From the NCBI RefSeq assembly GCF_014930365.1, contig NZ_JABXWI010000018.1, positions 62,001 to 126,000 on the forward strand: 64,000 nt of DNA, in the 5' to 3' direction. The notes below the pieces were generated by a model. That model was not told where the DNA came from. It searched no databases and saw nothing but the letters and a program-made list of their open reading frames with translations. The translations under genes and the position numbers were made by a program. Below, in pieces: positions 1 to 7,691 of this stretch. Source of the stretch: Streptomyces caniscabiei (lineage in GTDB: Bacteria; Actinomycetota; Actinomycetes; Streptomycetales; Streptomycetaceae). Positions within the stretch are counted from its first letter, which is position 1; the number at the start of each line of letters is the position of its first letter.

Positions 1-684
1 GTGCGTGGCGGTGAGGGCCTGGACGGACTTCACGCGGCCGAACAGCTCGTGCAGCACGTACTCCCAGTGCGGGAACATGTCAACGACGATGCCGCCGCCG
101 TCCTCCGCGCGGTAGTTCCAGGAGGGGCGCTGGGCCTCCTGCCAGTCGCCCTCGAAGACCCAGTAGCCGAACTCGCCCCGGATGGAGAGGATCCGGCCGA
201 AGAAGCCGCCGTCGATGAGGCGCTTGAGCTTCAGCAGGCCCGGCAGGAACAGCTTGTCCTGGACGACGCCGTGCTTGATGCCGGCGGCGTTCGCGAGCCG
301 GGCCAGCTCCAGGGCGCCGTCGAGGCCGGTGGCGGTCGGCTTCTCGGTGTAGATGTGCTTGCCGGCGGCGATCGCCTTCTTGATCGCCTCCTCGCGGGCC
401 GAGGTGACCTGGGCGTCGAAGTAGATCTCGACGGTCGGGTCCGCGAGGACCGCGTCGACGTCGGTGGAGACGTTCGCCGGGTCCAGGCCGTGCTGCTCGG
501 CGAGCGCCTTGAGCGCGTGCTCGCGGCGGCCGACGAGGATCGGCTCCGGCCACAGCACGGTGCCGTCACCGAGGTCGAGACCGCCCTGCTCGCGGATGGC
601 GAGGATCGAGCGGACGAGGTGCTGGCGGTAGCCCATGCGTCCCGTCACGCCGTTCATGGCGATCCGTACGGTTTTGCGTGTCAC
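1..684 (-). CDS. Gfo/Idh/MocA family oxidoreductase (partial, C-terminus off window)
   Basis: First 228 codons of an NAD(P)-dependent sugar or inositol dehydrogenase-like enzyme; the gene continues past the left edge. The translation opens with a Rossmann-like strand (VRIAMNGVTGRMG) and carries the family's E-K-P motif in 'YTEKPTATGL', then 'GVVQDKLFLPGL', typical of the second half of the nucleotide-binding domain. The GTG at 684 is chosen because AAAGGAA lies about 6 bases upstream; ATG at 657 is a weaker alternative. It is divergent from a LacI regulator with a LacI-type palindrome between them, so regulation by that repressor is likely (inference). The substrate cannot be told from sequence. 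Confidence 0.88.
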   Translation of the reverse strand, partial: MTRKTVRIAMNGVTGRMGYRQHLVRSILAIREQGGLDLGDGTVLWPEPILVGRREHALKALAEQHGLDPANVSTDVDAVLADPTVEIYFDAQVTSAREEAIKKAIAAGKHIYTEKPTATGLDGALELARLANAAGIKHGVVQDKLFLPGLLKLKRLIDGGFFGRILSIRGEFGYWVFEGDWQEAQRPSWNYRAEDGGGIVVDMFPHWEYVLHELFGRVKSVQALTATH

Positions 685-766
685 GGCCGGTTCCTTTCGT
701 TGGTGTGCGTTCGTGTGTGCGTACGCGTCGGGCGCCGCGTACGCCCGACGAAAGGGTGAGCGTCAC

Positions 767-780
767 AGCAAGCGCTTTCT
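767..780. promoter_or_regulatory. Candidate LacI-family operator
   Basis: AGCAAGCGCTTTCT contains the perfect palindrome AAGCGCTT, the central core typical of LacI/GalR-family operators. It lies between the divergent oxidoreductase and LacI genes, about 85 bases from the oxidoreductase start, and could serve both promoters. Confidence 0.6.
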
Positions 781-922
781 ATTCGATAAGAAGCTAGCCT
801 CTGAGCAGCGGTCTATACAAGACCGCGAGGGGGTCGAGTTGTTCGAGGGGGCGAACGGTGATCGCGGTCGTATGGTTCCCCGACAGCCCGAACTGGACGC
901 GCACCCGGAGGACGAGAAAACG

Positions 923-1966
923 ATGACTGTGACCCTGGCGGACGTGGCGGCCCGTGCGCAGGTGTCGCCGGCGACCGTCTCCCGGGTGCTCAACGGGAAC
1001 TATCCGGTGGCCGCGTCCACGCGCGAACGGGTGTTGAAGGCCGTCGACGAGCTGGACTACGTCCTCAACGGCCCCGCGAGCGCGCTCGCCGCCGCCACCT
1101 CCGACCTGGTCGGCATCCTGGTGAACGACATCGCCGACCCCTTCTTCGGGATCATGGCCGCGGCGATCCAGTCCGAGATCGGCGGGCCCGGCGGGCGCGC
1201 GGGCGGGGAGCGGCTGGGTGTGGTGTGCAACACAGGCGGCTCCCCGGAGCGCGAGCTGACGTATCTCACGCTGCTCCAGCGGCAGCGGGCCGCCGCCGTG
1301 GTGCTGACCGGTGGGGCCATCGAGGATCCGGCGCATCTGGCCGCCGTCGGCAACAAGCTGCGGAAGCTGGCGGAGGCCGGGACGCGCGTGGTGCTGTGCG
1401 GGCGACCGCCCACGCCGGAGGCCATCGCGATCACGTTCGACAACCGGGGCGGCGGCCAGCTGCTCACCGAGCATCTGATCGGACTGGGTCACCGGCGGCT
1501 CGGGTACATCGCCGGGCCGGAGGAGCGGACGACGACCCGCCACCGGCTGGAGGGGCACCGGGCGGCGCTGGCGGCGGCCGGGATCGAGGACGATCCCCGG
1601 TGGACCGTGTACGGCCGCTACGACCGGCTCTCCGGGTACGAGGCGACGCTGGAGCTGTTGCGCCGGGACCCCTCGCTGACGGCCGTGGTCGCCGCCAACG
1701 ACACGGTGGCGCTGGGCGCGTGCGCGGCGCTGCGGGACTCCGGGCTGCGGATCCCGGACGACGTGTCCGTGGCCGGCTTCGACGACCTGCCCTTCAGCAT
1801 CGACGCGGTGCCGGCGTTGACGACGGTGCGGTTGCCGCTGTCGGACGCGGGGGCACGGGCCGGGCGGATCGCCATGGGCCGCGAGGAGCCGCCGCCGGGT
1901 GGGATCGCCACGGTGCGGGGGGAGTTGATGGTGCGGGGGTCCAGTGGGGTGCCTCGGAGGGACTGA
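923..1966 (+). CDS. LacI family transcriptional regulator
   Basis: A 347-residue one-component repressor. The N-terminal helix-turn-helix with hinge is unmistakable (LADVAARAQVSPATVSRVL, residues 5-23), followed by a periplasmic-binding-protein-like effector domain ('VGILVNDIADPFFG', 'NDTVALGACAALRDSGLRIP', 'DVSVAGFDDLPF'). ATG 923 is chosen because it puts the HTH at the usual position, with GGAGG about 11 bases upstream; the open frame extends further upstream but that part has no family similarity. Divergent from the oxidoreductase, with a matching palindromic operator in between, so it probably represses that gene and itself in response to a sugar or polyol. Confidence 0.93.
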   Translation: MTVTLADVAARAQVSPATVSRVLNGNYPVAASTRERVLKAVDELDYVLNGPASALAAATSDLVGILVNDIADPFFGIMAAAIQSEIGGPGGRAGGERLGVVCNTGGSPERELTYLTLLQRQRAAAVVLTGGAIEDPAHLAAVGNKLRKLAEAGTRVVLCGRPPTPEAIAITFDNRGGGQLLTEHLIGLGHRRLGYIAGPEERTTTRHRLEGHRAALAAAGIEDDPRWTVYGRYDRLSGYEATLELLRRDPSLTAVVAANDTVALGACAALRDSGLRIPDDVSVAGFDDLPFSIDAVPALTTVRLPLSDAGARAGRIAMGREEPPPGGIATVRGELMVRGSSGVPRRD

Positions 1967-2026
1967 GGGGGCGTCGGGGGGCGGGGGTGCGCCTCGGTGG
2001 GGGCGCGTGTGGGGTGGGGGGTTCGG

Positions 2027-2186
2027 GAGCGGGCGCGGGCTCGGTGGGGGCATTCGCGCAGTTCCCCGCGCCCCTGGAAAAGCAGGCCGCCGCACCACAC
2101 GGTCGTGAGCGGGTGCGGGCTCGGTGGGGGTTTTCGCGCAGTTCCCCGCGCCCCTGGAAAAGCAGGCCGCCGCACCACACGGTCGT
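2027..2186. repeat. Two tandem 80-bp units containing the window-wide GC repeat
   Basis: The 332-base gap 1967-2298 holds two nearly identical 80-base units in direct orientation. Each contains the core CGCGCAGTTCCCCGCGCCCC (2055-2074 and 2135-2154) followed by CTGGAAAAGCAGGCCGCCGC and an ACACGGTCGTGAG tail. The period is exactly 80 bases; a third partial unit may begin near 2187. No gene is seen in the gap. This is the only place in the window where the element is tandem rather than in facing pairs. Confidence 0.85.
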
Positions 2187-2298
2187 GAGCGAGGGCCGGT
2201 TTCTTGGGGGTTCTCGCGGCCCTGGGGGTCGGCGCGGTCGTGGTAGGTTCGCTCTCTTCTCCGGCGTGGCCGGACGGAGTCCCGTCAGGTGTGTCATC

Positions 2299-2994
2299 GT
2301 GACCGACCTCTCGGCCCATCTCCCGCAGCAGCGGCTCCAGGACGCGCTCGACACCTTGGACGCCGTCTTCGCGCCTCTCGCCAAGTCCTCGGTGCCCGTG
2401 GGCGGTTGCACCCACTGCTTCACCGAAGCCGAGCTCCACGTTCTTGCCGGTCCCGTGCGCGAGGTGCCGGACGAGTTGGTGTACTCCGTCGCGCACAAGG
2501 TGCCCGACCACTGGGATGACTTCCCCGCTCTGTACCGCCGGTTGACGCCCCGGATCGTCCGCCTCCTCGTCGCCGACCGGCTCGACCACGGCATGGTCGC
2601 CTCCCGGATGCTCAGCGCCAGGTGGCGCGACTGGCCCATGGTGGAGCGTCGGGCCTTGGAGGAGGTCTGGTACCCCTGGTGGCGGTCGGTCCTGCACGCC
2701 CACCCGGGCGTCGGACACGCCGCCGACGTACTGGAGACGCTCGCGGCCACGACGGGAACCCTCGGCCCCTGGCTCTCCATCTGGGCCCGGACCCGCACCG
2801 AGGCGGCGGACCTGCACCTCGGCGACGCACTCGACCGCTGGCTCGTCGAGGACGGGCTCGCCGACCTCCGCCTCGGCTTCTACGGCGAGACGCACGCCAC
2901 GCCGGAACTGCTGCCGTGGCTGCTGTCGCTGGAGGAGGACCGCGTCGGGGCCGCCCGGCTGAGGGAGATCGAGCGGATCGCGTACGGCGGCTGA
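2299..2994 (+). CDS. Conserved-looking hypothetical cytosolic protein
   Basis: A 231-residue soluble protein of unknown function. Visible features: an acidic, Leu/Trp-rich, mostly helical sequence with a 'GGCTHCFTEAEL' segment near residue 34 (two Cys separated by two residues), 'VAHKVPDHWDDFPALYRRLTPRI', and a Trp-rich stretch 'VWYPWWRSVLHAHPG'. There is no signal peptide or membrane segment. GTG 2299 is preferred because coding-like sequence begins there; no strong ribosome site is visible, so the start is uncertain. It stands alone between the repeat array and the CsbD gene. I do not recognise the family. Confidence 0.75.
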   Translation: MTDLSAHLPQQRLQDALDTLDAVFAPLAKSSVPVGGCTHCFTEAELHVLAGPVREVPDELVYSVAHKVPDHWDDFPALYRRLTPRIVRLLVADRLDHGMVASRMLSARWRDWPMVERRALEEVWYPWWRSVLHAHPGVGHAADVLETLAATTGTLGPWLSIWARTRTEAADLHLGDALDRWLVEDGLADLRLGFYGETHATPELLPWLLSLEEDRVGAARLREIERIAYGG

Positions 2995-3013
2995 GCTCGG
3001 GCTTTCACGGACC

Positions 3014-3039
3014 GTGACGCTTCGACGCGCGAGCGTCAC
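3014..3039. promoter_or_regulatory. Inverted repeat upstream of csbD-like gene
   Basis: GTGACGCT (3014-3021) and AGCGTCAC (3032-3039) form a perfect 8-bp inverted repeat with a 10-base spacer, 20 bases after the preceding stop and 55 before the CsbD start. It could be a weak terminator or an operator; there is no T-tract. Confidence 0.4.
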
Positions 3040-3094
3040 CGGTGCGCCGTACGTTGGGCGGGCAAGGCAGTACACCACCCACCAAGGAGTAACC

Positions 3095-3304
3095 ATGGCC
3101 GCCAAGGACAAGGGCAGCATGGACAAGATCAAGGGCAAGGCCAAGGAGATGACCGGGAAGGTCACCGGCGACCGCACGCAGCAGGCCGAGGGCAAGATGC
3201 AGCAGGCACGCGGCGAGGCGAAGAAGATGAAGGGCAAGGCGCAGGAGCGCGTGCAGGAGCGTACGCAGCCGCAGCGGCCGGCGACGCGGCGCGCGGGCAT
3301 CTGA
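3095..3304 (+). CDS. CsbD family stress-response protein
   Basis: A 69-residue, highly charged protein of the CsbD family, small general-stress proteins whose biochemical role is not established. Hallmarks: 'MDKIKGKAKEMTGKVTGDRTQQAEGK', with the repeated G-K-A/G-K-V pattern, then a Lys/Gln/Glu-rich amphipathic helix and a basic tail ending 'RRAGI'. A strong AAGGAG lies 5-10 bases before ATG 3095. Monocistronic: flanked by an inverted repeat upstream and a hairpin about 170 bases downstream. In other actinobacteria and Bacillus, such genes are under alternative stress sigma factors; I could not identify that promoter here. Confidence 0.93.
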   Translation: MAAKDKGSMDKIKGKAKEMTGKVTGDRTQQAEGKMQQARGEAKKMKGKAQERVQERTQPQRPATRRAGI

Positions 3305-3472
3305 CGCCGACACGCGAGCATGCGGCGCCCGAGCGAGGGCGAGCGTGCGACGCCGCCGACGCGCGTGCTGAGCGCGTGACGCCGACGCGTGAGCGCGGCT
3401 GACGGCCGGGGCTGTGGCCCGCGGGCTTCGGCTCGTGGTCTGCCCCCGGTGGTCTCGCGGCAGTGCGGAGTG

Positions 3473-3505
3473 GAAGGGGGCTCTCCCGTGCGGGGAGCCC
3501 CCTTC
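3473..3505. terminator. Hairpin between csbD-like gene and redox trio
   Basis: GAAGGGGGCTCTCCC faces GGGGAGCCCCCTTC around the loop GTGC. The base of the stem is 10 bp perfect, with one bulged base near the loop. There is no T-run, as usual for streptomycete terminators. It isolates the CsbD gene from the downstream redox genes. Confidence 0.6.
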
Positions 3506-3558
3506 GCCCGGTCCGGGCCGGCGGTGAGTAGACCGCGGTGCACGGGTACCCGGCGCGC

Positions 3559-4554
3559 ATGGAGAGCCAGGTGGCAGGGCCGGTGTTGCCGGAGAGCAGG
3601 GGGAAGGTCTCCGCTGCCGTCATACGGTTCCTGCGGGGCGCGGGCGCGCCGCCCGAGAGCCGGGTGATCGCCGGGACGGACCCGTTCGGCGACGACCTCC
3701 AGCTCGCTCTCTACCTCTGCTACGAACTGCACTACCGGGGCTTCGCCGACGTCGACGCCGACCTCGAATGGGATCCGGAGCTGCTGCGGTGCCGGGCGGC
3801 CCTGGAGTGGCCGTTCCTCGAAAGCCTGCGTGACCGGGCGACGCGGCACGTGCGGGCCCAGGAGGCGTTGGACGACCTGCTCGTGGAGCCCGCGGGCGGC
3901 GACGAGGGCGGGGTGGGCGACTTCCTCCAGAACGAGGGCGAACTGTGGCAGGTGCGCGAGTACGCGGCCCAGCGCTCCCTCTACCACCTGAAGGAGGCCG
4001 ACCCGCACGCCTGGGTGCTGCCCCGGCTGTGGGGGCGGGCCAAGGCGGGCATGGCCGCCGTCGAGTTCGACGAGTTCGGCGGGGGCCGGGCCGAGCGGGT
4101 GCACGCGCGCCTCTTCGCCGACCTCATGACCGACCTGGGACTCGACCCGGCGTACGGCCGGTACGTGGACGCCGCCGGTCCCGAGGCGCTCGCCCTGGTG
4201 AACCTGATGTCCCTCTTCGGTCTGCACCGGGCGCTGCGCGGCGCCCTGGTCGGACACTTCGCGACGGTCGAGATCACCTCCTCCCCCGGCTCCCGCCGGC
4301 TCGCCCGCGCCATGCGGCGCACCGGGGCCGGGGCCGCCGCCGAGCACTTCTACGACGAGCACGTCGAGGCCGACGCCGTGCACGAGCAGGTCGTACGACG
4401 GGAGGTCGTCGCCGGACTGCTGGAGGAGGAACCGGAGCTGGACGCCGACGTCGCCTTCGGCGTCGACGCCACCAACCACCTGGAGGACGCCCTCGCCGAC
4501 CGACTCCTCGGCGCGTGGCGAGCGGGCCGGTCGTCACTCCGTACGCCGGTGTGA
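3559..4554 (+). CDS. Iron-containing redox enzyme family protein (haem-oxygenase-like fold)
   Basis: About 331 residues resembling the haem-oxygenase-like iron enzyme family (the TenA/PqqC-like helical fold with a carboxylate/histidine diiron centre). Supporting segments: 'DDLQLALYLCYELHYRGF', then 'WQVREYAAQRSLYHLKEADPHAWVLPRL', 'AAVEFDEFGGG', 'FGLHRALRGALVGHFATVE' and 'AEHFYDEHVEADAVHEQVV', which give the E/H ligand pattern spread over the helices. Start uncertain: ATG 3559 is used, GTG 3538 is equally open, and neither has a clean ribosome site. It is followed after 128 bases by a CDGSH protein and then an FAD-Rieske enzyme, suggesting an iron/electron-transfer unit. The substrate is unknown. 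Confidence 0.82.
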   Translation: MESQVAGPVLPESRGKVSAAVIRFLRGAGAPPESRVIAGTDPFGDDLQLALYLCYELHYRGFADVDADLEWDPELLRCRAALEWPFLESLRDRATRHVRAQEALDDLLVEPAGGDEGGVGDFLQNEGELWQVREYAAQRSLYHLKEADPHAWVLPRLWGRAKAGMAAVEFDEFGGGRAERVHARLFADLMTDLGLDPAYGRYVDAAGPEALALVNLMSLFGLHRALRGALVGHFATVEITSSPGSRRLARAMRRTGAGAAAEHFYDEHVEADAVHEQVVRREVVAGLLEEEPELDADVAFGVDATNHLEDALADRLLGAWRAGRSSLRTPV

Positions 4555-4682
4555 GGGGGCGGGCCGCCAGCCGGGGCGGCACCGGTCGAGGCAGCCGCTG
4601 ATCCGGGGGCGGCAGGCCGTGGCACCGGGACCGCACCGGGACCGCATCGGACCGCGGCATCGTCGACGAGACCGGAGAGCTG

Positions 4683-4928
4683 GTGATCACCGTGTCGGAC
4701 CCGCCCGTCGAACGTCGTCGTGTCGCTCTGCAGCGGCCCGGGCCGTTGTTGGTCGAGGGGCCCGTCGAGGTGGTCCTGGAGGACGGGACGACCGTGTCCT
4801 CGGACCGCTTCTGCGTGGCGCTGTGCACCTGTCGCCGCAGCCGTATCTACCCCTGGTGCGACACCAGCCACCGGCGCCGTGAACGCGGCTCCGACAACCA
4901 CCGCCGCAGTCAGCCGCCGCCCGACTGA
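4683..4928 (+). CDS. CDGSH-type [2Fe-2S] iron-sulfur protein
   Basis: An 81-residue protein with the complete CDGSH cluster-binding signature C48-x-C50-xx-S53-xxx-P57-x-C59-D60-xx-H63 (here CDTSH). Three Cys and one His ligate a pH-labile [2Fe-2S] cluster in this family. The N-terminal half (V/E-rich strands, 'GPLLVEGPVEVVLEDG') matches the usual beta-rich lead-in and the C-terminus is basic. GTG 4683 has GGAG about 5 bases upstream. It lies 21 bases before the FAD-Rieske gene and downstream of the iron-enzyme gene; together they look like an operon for electron transfer. Confidence 0.92.
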   Translation: MITVSDPPVERRRVALQRPGPLLVEGPVEVVLEDGTTVSSDRFCVALCTCRRSRIYPWCDTSHRRRERGSDNHRRSQPPPD

Positions 4929-4949
4929 AACTGAAGGGACCGCCGAGTC

Positions 4950-6476
4950 ATGCAGCCACAGCAGCCCGCGCAGAAGTCGTACTGGATCGAGAGCGCGCCG
5001 CAGGAGGGCGCGTACCCGGCGCTGGACGGGGAGCTGGTCGTCGACGTGGCGGTGGTCGGGGCGGGGATCGCCGGGATCAGCACGGCGTGGGAGCTGGCGC
5101 GGCGGGGGCGGCGGGTGGCCCTGCTGGAGGCGGACCGTGTGGCCGCCGGCGTCACCGGGCACACGACCGCCAAGGTGACCGCGCAGCACACGCTGATCTA
5201 CGACCGGCTGCGGCGGACCCGGGGCGCCGAGGCCGCCGCGCTGTACGCGCGCTCACAGACCGAGGCGATCCGGCACGCCGCCGAGGTGGTGGAGGAACTG
5301 GGGATCGCCTGCGACTGGGAGGACGCGGCGTCCTACACCTACGCCGAGGACGAGAGCGGTGTCGCGGAGCTGCGGGCCGAGGCGGAGGCGGCGCGCGAGG
5401 CCGGGCTGCCCGCCGAGTTCGTGACGGAGACGGGGCTGCCGTTCCCGGTCGCGGGGGCGGTGCGCGTGGCGGAGCAGGCGCAGTTCCACCCCCGCAGGTA
5501 TCTGCTCGCCCTGGTGGACGACCTGGTGCGGCAGGGCGCGGCGGTGCACGAGGGGACGCGGGTGGTGCGGCTGAAGGAGGGGACGCCGTGCCGGCTGACG
5601 ACCGAGGCGGGGTTCGCGGTGACCGCCCGGGACGTCGTGATCGCCACGCACTACCCCGTCTTCGACCGGGCGTTGCTCTTCACCCGGCTCTCCGCGCGCC
5701 GCGAACTCGTCCTCGCCGCGCCGATCCCGGCCGACGCCGACCCGCACGGCATGTACATCACGCAGGAGCAGCGCACCCGCTCGGTGCGGACCGCCCCGTA
5801 CGACGAGGGCCGGCGGCTGCTGATCGTCACCGGGGAGCACTTCACCCCGGGCACCGCCGAGGTCGACGAACGGTTCGGGCTGCTGGCGGACTGGGCCACC
5901 GAACGTTTCGGTCCCCTCGACTTCACCCACCGCTGGGCCACCCAGGACAACGACTCCACCGACTCCGTCCCCCTCGTCGGGCCCTTCCACGCGGGCAGCC
6001 GGCACAGCTGGGTGGCGACCGGGTTCGGCGGCTGGGGCATGAGCGGCGGCATCATGGCCGGTCGGCTGCTGGCCGAGCAGATCACCGGGCACAAGTCGCC
6101 GTGGAGCGATCTGTACGACCCGCGCCGGGTGCTCAGCGCGATGCGGGAGGCGCCGAGTTTCCTCAAGCACCAGGCACAGGTGGCGCGGCACTTCGTCGGC
6201 GACCGGATCGGCGCGGCCGGGGGCGGTTCCGTGGAGGCCATCGCCCCCGGGGACGGCGCGGTCGTCCGGGTCGGCGGCCATCTGTGCGCGGTCCACCGCG
6301 ACGAGGCCGGCTCGCTCCACGCCGTCTCCGCCCGCTGCACCCACATGGGCTGCCTGGTCGGCTTCAACCGCGCCGAACGCGCCTGGGAGTGCCCCTGCCA
6401 CGGCTCCCGCTTCGACACCGAGGGCCGCATCGTCCAAGGCCCGGCGACGAAGCCGTTGGAGCGGCGGGACCTCTGA
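4950..6476 (+). CDS. FAD-dependent oxidoreductase with C-terminal Rieske [2Fe-2S] domain
   Basis: A 508-residue two-domain flavoprotein. The N-terminal DAO-type fold has the dinucleotide motif 'VAVVGAGIAGISTAWEL' (residues about 31-47) and 'FGGWGMSGGIMAGRLLAEQI' near residue 355. The C-terminal Rieske domain shows C463-x-H465 and C481-xx-H484 ligands plus C468 and C483, the pair that forms a disulfide in high-potential Rieske proteins ('CTHMGC', 'CPCHGS'). The family oxidises amines or related substrates with internal electron transfer to the cluster; the substrate here is unknown. It is in tandem with the CDGSH gene. AAGGGA lies about 11 bases before ATG 4950. Confidence 0.94.
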   Translation: MQPQQPAQKSYWIESAPQEGAYPALDGELVVDVAVVGAGIAGISTAWELARRGRRVALLEADRVAAGVTGHTTAKVTAQHTLIYDRLRRTRGAEAAALYARSQTEAIRHAAEVVEELGIACDWEDAASYTYAEDESGVAELRAEAEAAREAGLPAEFVTETGLPFPVAGAVRVAEQAQFHPRRYLLALVDDLVRQGAAVHEGTRVVRLKEGTPCRLTTEAGFAVTARDVVIATHYPVFDRALLFTRLSARRELVLAAPIPADADPHGMYITQEQRTRSVRTAPYDEGRRLLIVTGEHFTPGTAEVDERFGLLADWATERFGPLDFTHRWATQDNDSTDSVPLVGPFHAGSRHSWVATGFGGWGMSGGIMAGRLLAEQITGHKSPWSDLYDPRRVLSAMREAPSFLKHQAQVARHFVGDRIGAAGGGSVEAIAPGDGAVVRVGGHLCAVHRDEAGSLHAVSARCTHMGCLVGFNRAERAWECPCHGSRFDTEGRIVQGPATKPLERRDL

Positions 6477-6503
6477 GGTGCCGGGGCCTTCGGGGCGGCG
6501 GGG

Positions 6504-6563
6504 CACGGGTGGACCTGGCACGGGTGGACCTGACCGGCCGGGACCTGACCGGCCGGGACCGGC
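6504..6563. repeat. Four 15-bp tandem units
   Basis: Two units of CACGGGTGGACCTGG/A are followed by two of CCGGCCGGGACCTGA/GGC (6504-6518, 6519-6533, 6534-6548, 6549-6563), between the FAD-Rieske stop and the isomerase start. They are not part of a convincing reading frame. Confidence 0.75.
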
Positions 6564-6621
6564 GGTCGGGGCCGTGGGCGGGGTGCCCCGCCGGCCCGGC
6601 CGACGTGTACGGTCCGAAGGC

Positions 6622-7428
6622 ATGAAACTCGCGTTCTCCACCCTCGGTGTCCCCGGTCTCCCCATCGCCGACGTCGTACGGCTCGCCGCGACCCACGGCT
6701 ATCACGGCGTCGAACTCCGCGCCCATCCCGAGGAGCCGGTGCATCCGGGCATCGGGGCCGACGAACGGGCCGAGGTGGCGGCCGAGTTCAAGGCGGCGGG
6801 CGTGGAGATCCTCGGTCTCGCCGGGTACGCGCGGGTCGCCGCGCCGGGCGAGGACGGCCCCGTGCTGGACGAGATCCGCGCCCTGCTCGACCTGGCCCGG
6901 GACCTGGGCGCCCCCTTCGTCCGGGTGTTCCCCGGCGCCGACCCGGCCGGCGGCCAGAGCGCGGACGAGGCCGACGCGATCGCCGCCCGCCGCCTCGGCA
7001 CGGCGGCGGAGGACGCGGCCGACCGGGGCGTGCGCGTCCTGCTGGAGACGCACGACTCGCACCGCACCGGCGCCGACGCGATCCGGGTGCTCGGTCCGGT
7101 CGGCCACGGCAGCGTCGGCTCGCTCTGGGACGTGATGCACACCTGGCTCGGCGGCGAACAGCCCGCCGAGTCCTACGCCGCCCTCTCCCCCTTCCTCGGC
7201 TACGTCCAGGTCAAGGACATCGCCTCCGCCGAGGACACCACCCCGCTGGCACTCGGCGCGGGGGTCCTCCCGCTCGGCGAGTGCGTCGAGCTCCTCTCCC
7301 GCAAGGACTGGGACGGGTGGCTGTGCTGGGAGTACGAGAAGCGGTGGTACGAGGGCGCCGCGCCGCTGCCGGAGCTGCTGGCGGCGGGTCGGGAGCACCT
7401 CGGACGGCTCCTCAACGACGCGGCGTGA
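6622..7428 (+). CDS. Sugar phosphate isomerase/epimerase (xylose isomerase-like TIM barrel)
   Basis: A 268-residue single-domain protein of the AP-endonuclease-2/xylose isomerase-like barrel family. It begins 'MKLAFSTLGVPGLPIADVVRLAA' and carries 'HGYHGVELR', 'VRVFPGAD', 'RGVRVLLETHDSH' (metal-binding Glu and His), 'GSLWDVMHTWLGGE' and 'GYVQVKDIA', with 'GWLCWEYEKRW' near the end supplying the last acidic ligand. These are the usual divalent-metal positions. Members act on hexose or inositol derivatives; the substrate cannot be predicted. AAGG lies just before ATG 6622. A strong hairpin follows at 7485, so the gene is probably the last of its unit. Confidence 0.88.
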   Translation: MKLAFSTLGVPGLPIADVVRLAATHGYHGVELRAHPEEPVHPGIGADERAEVAAEFKAAGVEILGLAGYARVAAPGEDGPVLDEIRALLDLARDLGAPFVRVFPGADPAGGQSADEADAIAARRLGTAAEDAADRGVRVLLETHDSHRTGADAIRVLGPVGHGSVGSLWDVMHTWLGGEQPAESYAALSPFLGYVQVKDIASAEDTTPLALGAGVLPLGECVELLSRKDWDGWLCWEYEKRWYEGAAPLPELLAAGREHLGRLLNDAA

Positions 7429-7484
7429 CGTCGGCGGCCTCGCGCACCTCTCGGCACCCCCGTAAAGACTGCCCGTAATGCAGT

Positions 7485-7514
7485 GGCCTGAGCTTGAAAA
7501 CTCAAGCTCAGGCC
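7485..7514. terminator. Strong bidirectional-looking hairpin
   Basis: GGCCTGAGCTTGA (7485-7497) and TCAAGCTCAGGCC (7502-7514) form a perfect 13-bp stem with a 4-base loop, 57 bases after the isomerase stop. It is the cleanest terminator-like structure in the left half of the window. The rest of the gap to 7691 is less GC-rich and should hold the promoter of the MHYT gene. Confidence 0.75.
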
Positions 7515-7691
7515 TTGTGCGCCACGGATTTTGACCACGAATCAGTATCGAGTCACCCAAAGTCGATCACCCGCCGAACAGATACCGACAGTAACTCTTG
7601 GAAAACGGAGCGCTGCGGTACGCGCTTGCACCAGACTTGCCTCCCGCACCAGCCCATGCACAACTGGCCATGTATCGGGGGGATTTGGCAT

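Noticed and set aside
1618..4479. 953-codon open frame on the minus strand
   Set aside because: It runs across three genes and several intergenic regions on the + strand and reads as compositionally biased sequence without motifs.
5253..6665. 470-codon minus-strand frame over the FAD-Rieske gene
   Set aside because: Antisense of a clear flavoprotein; no motif.
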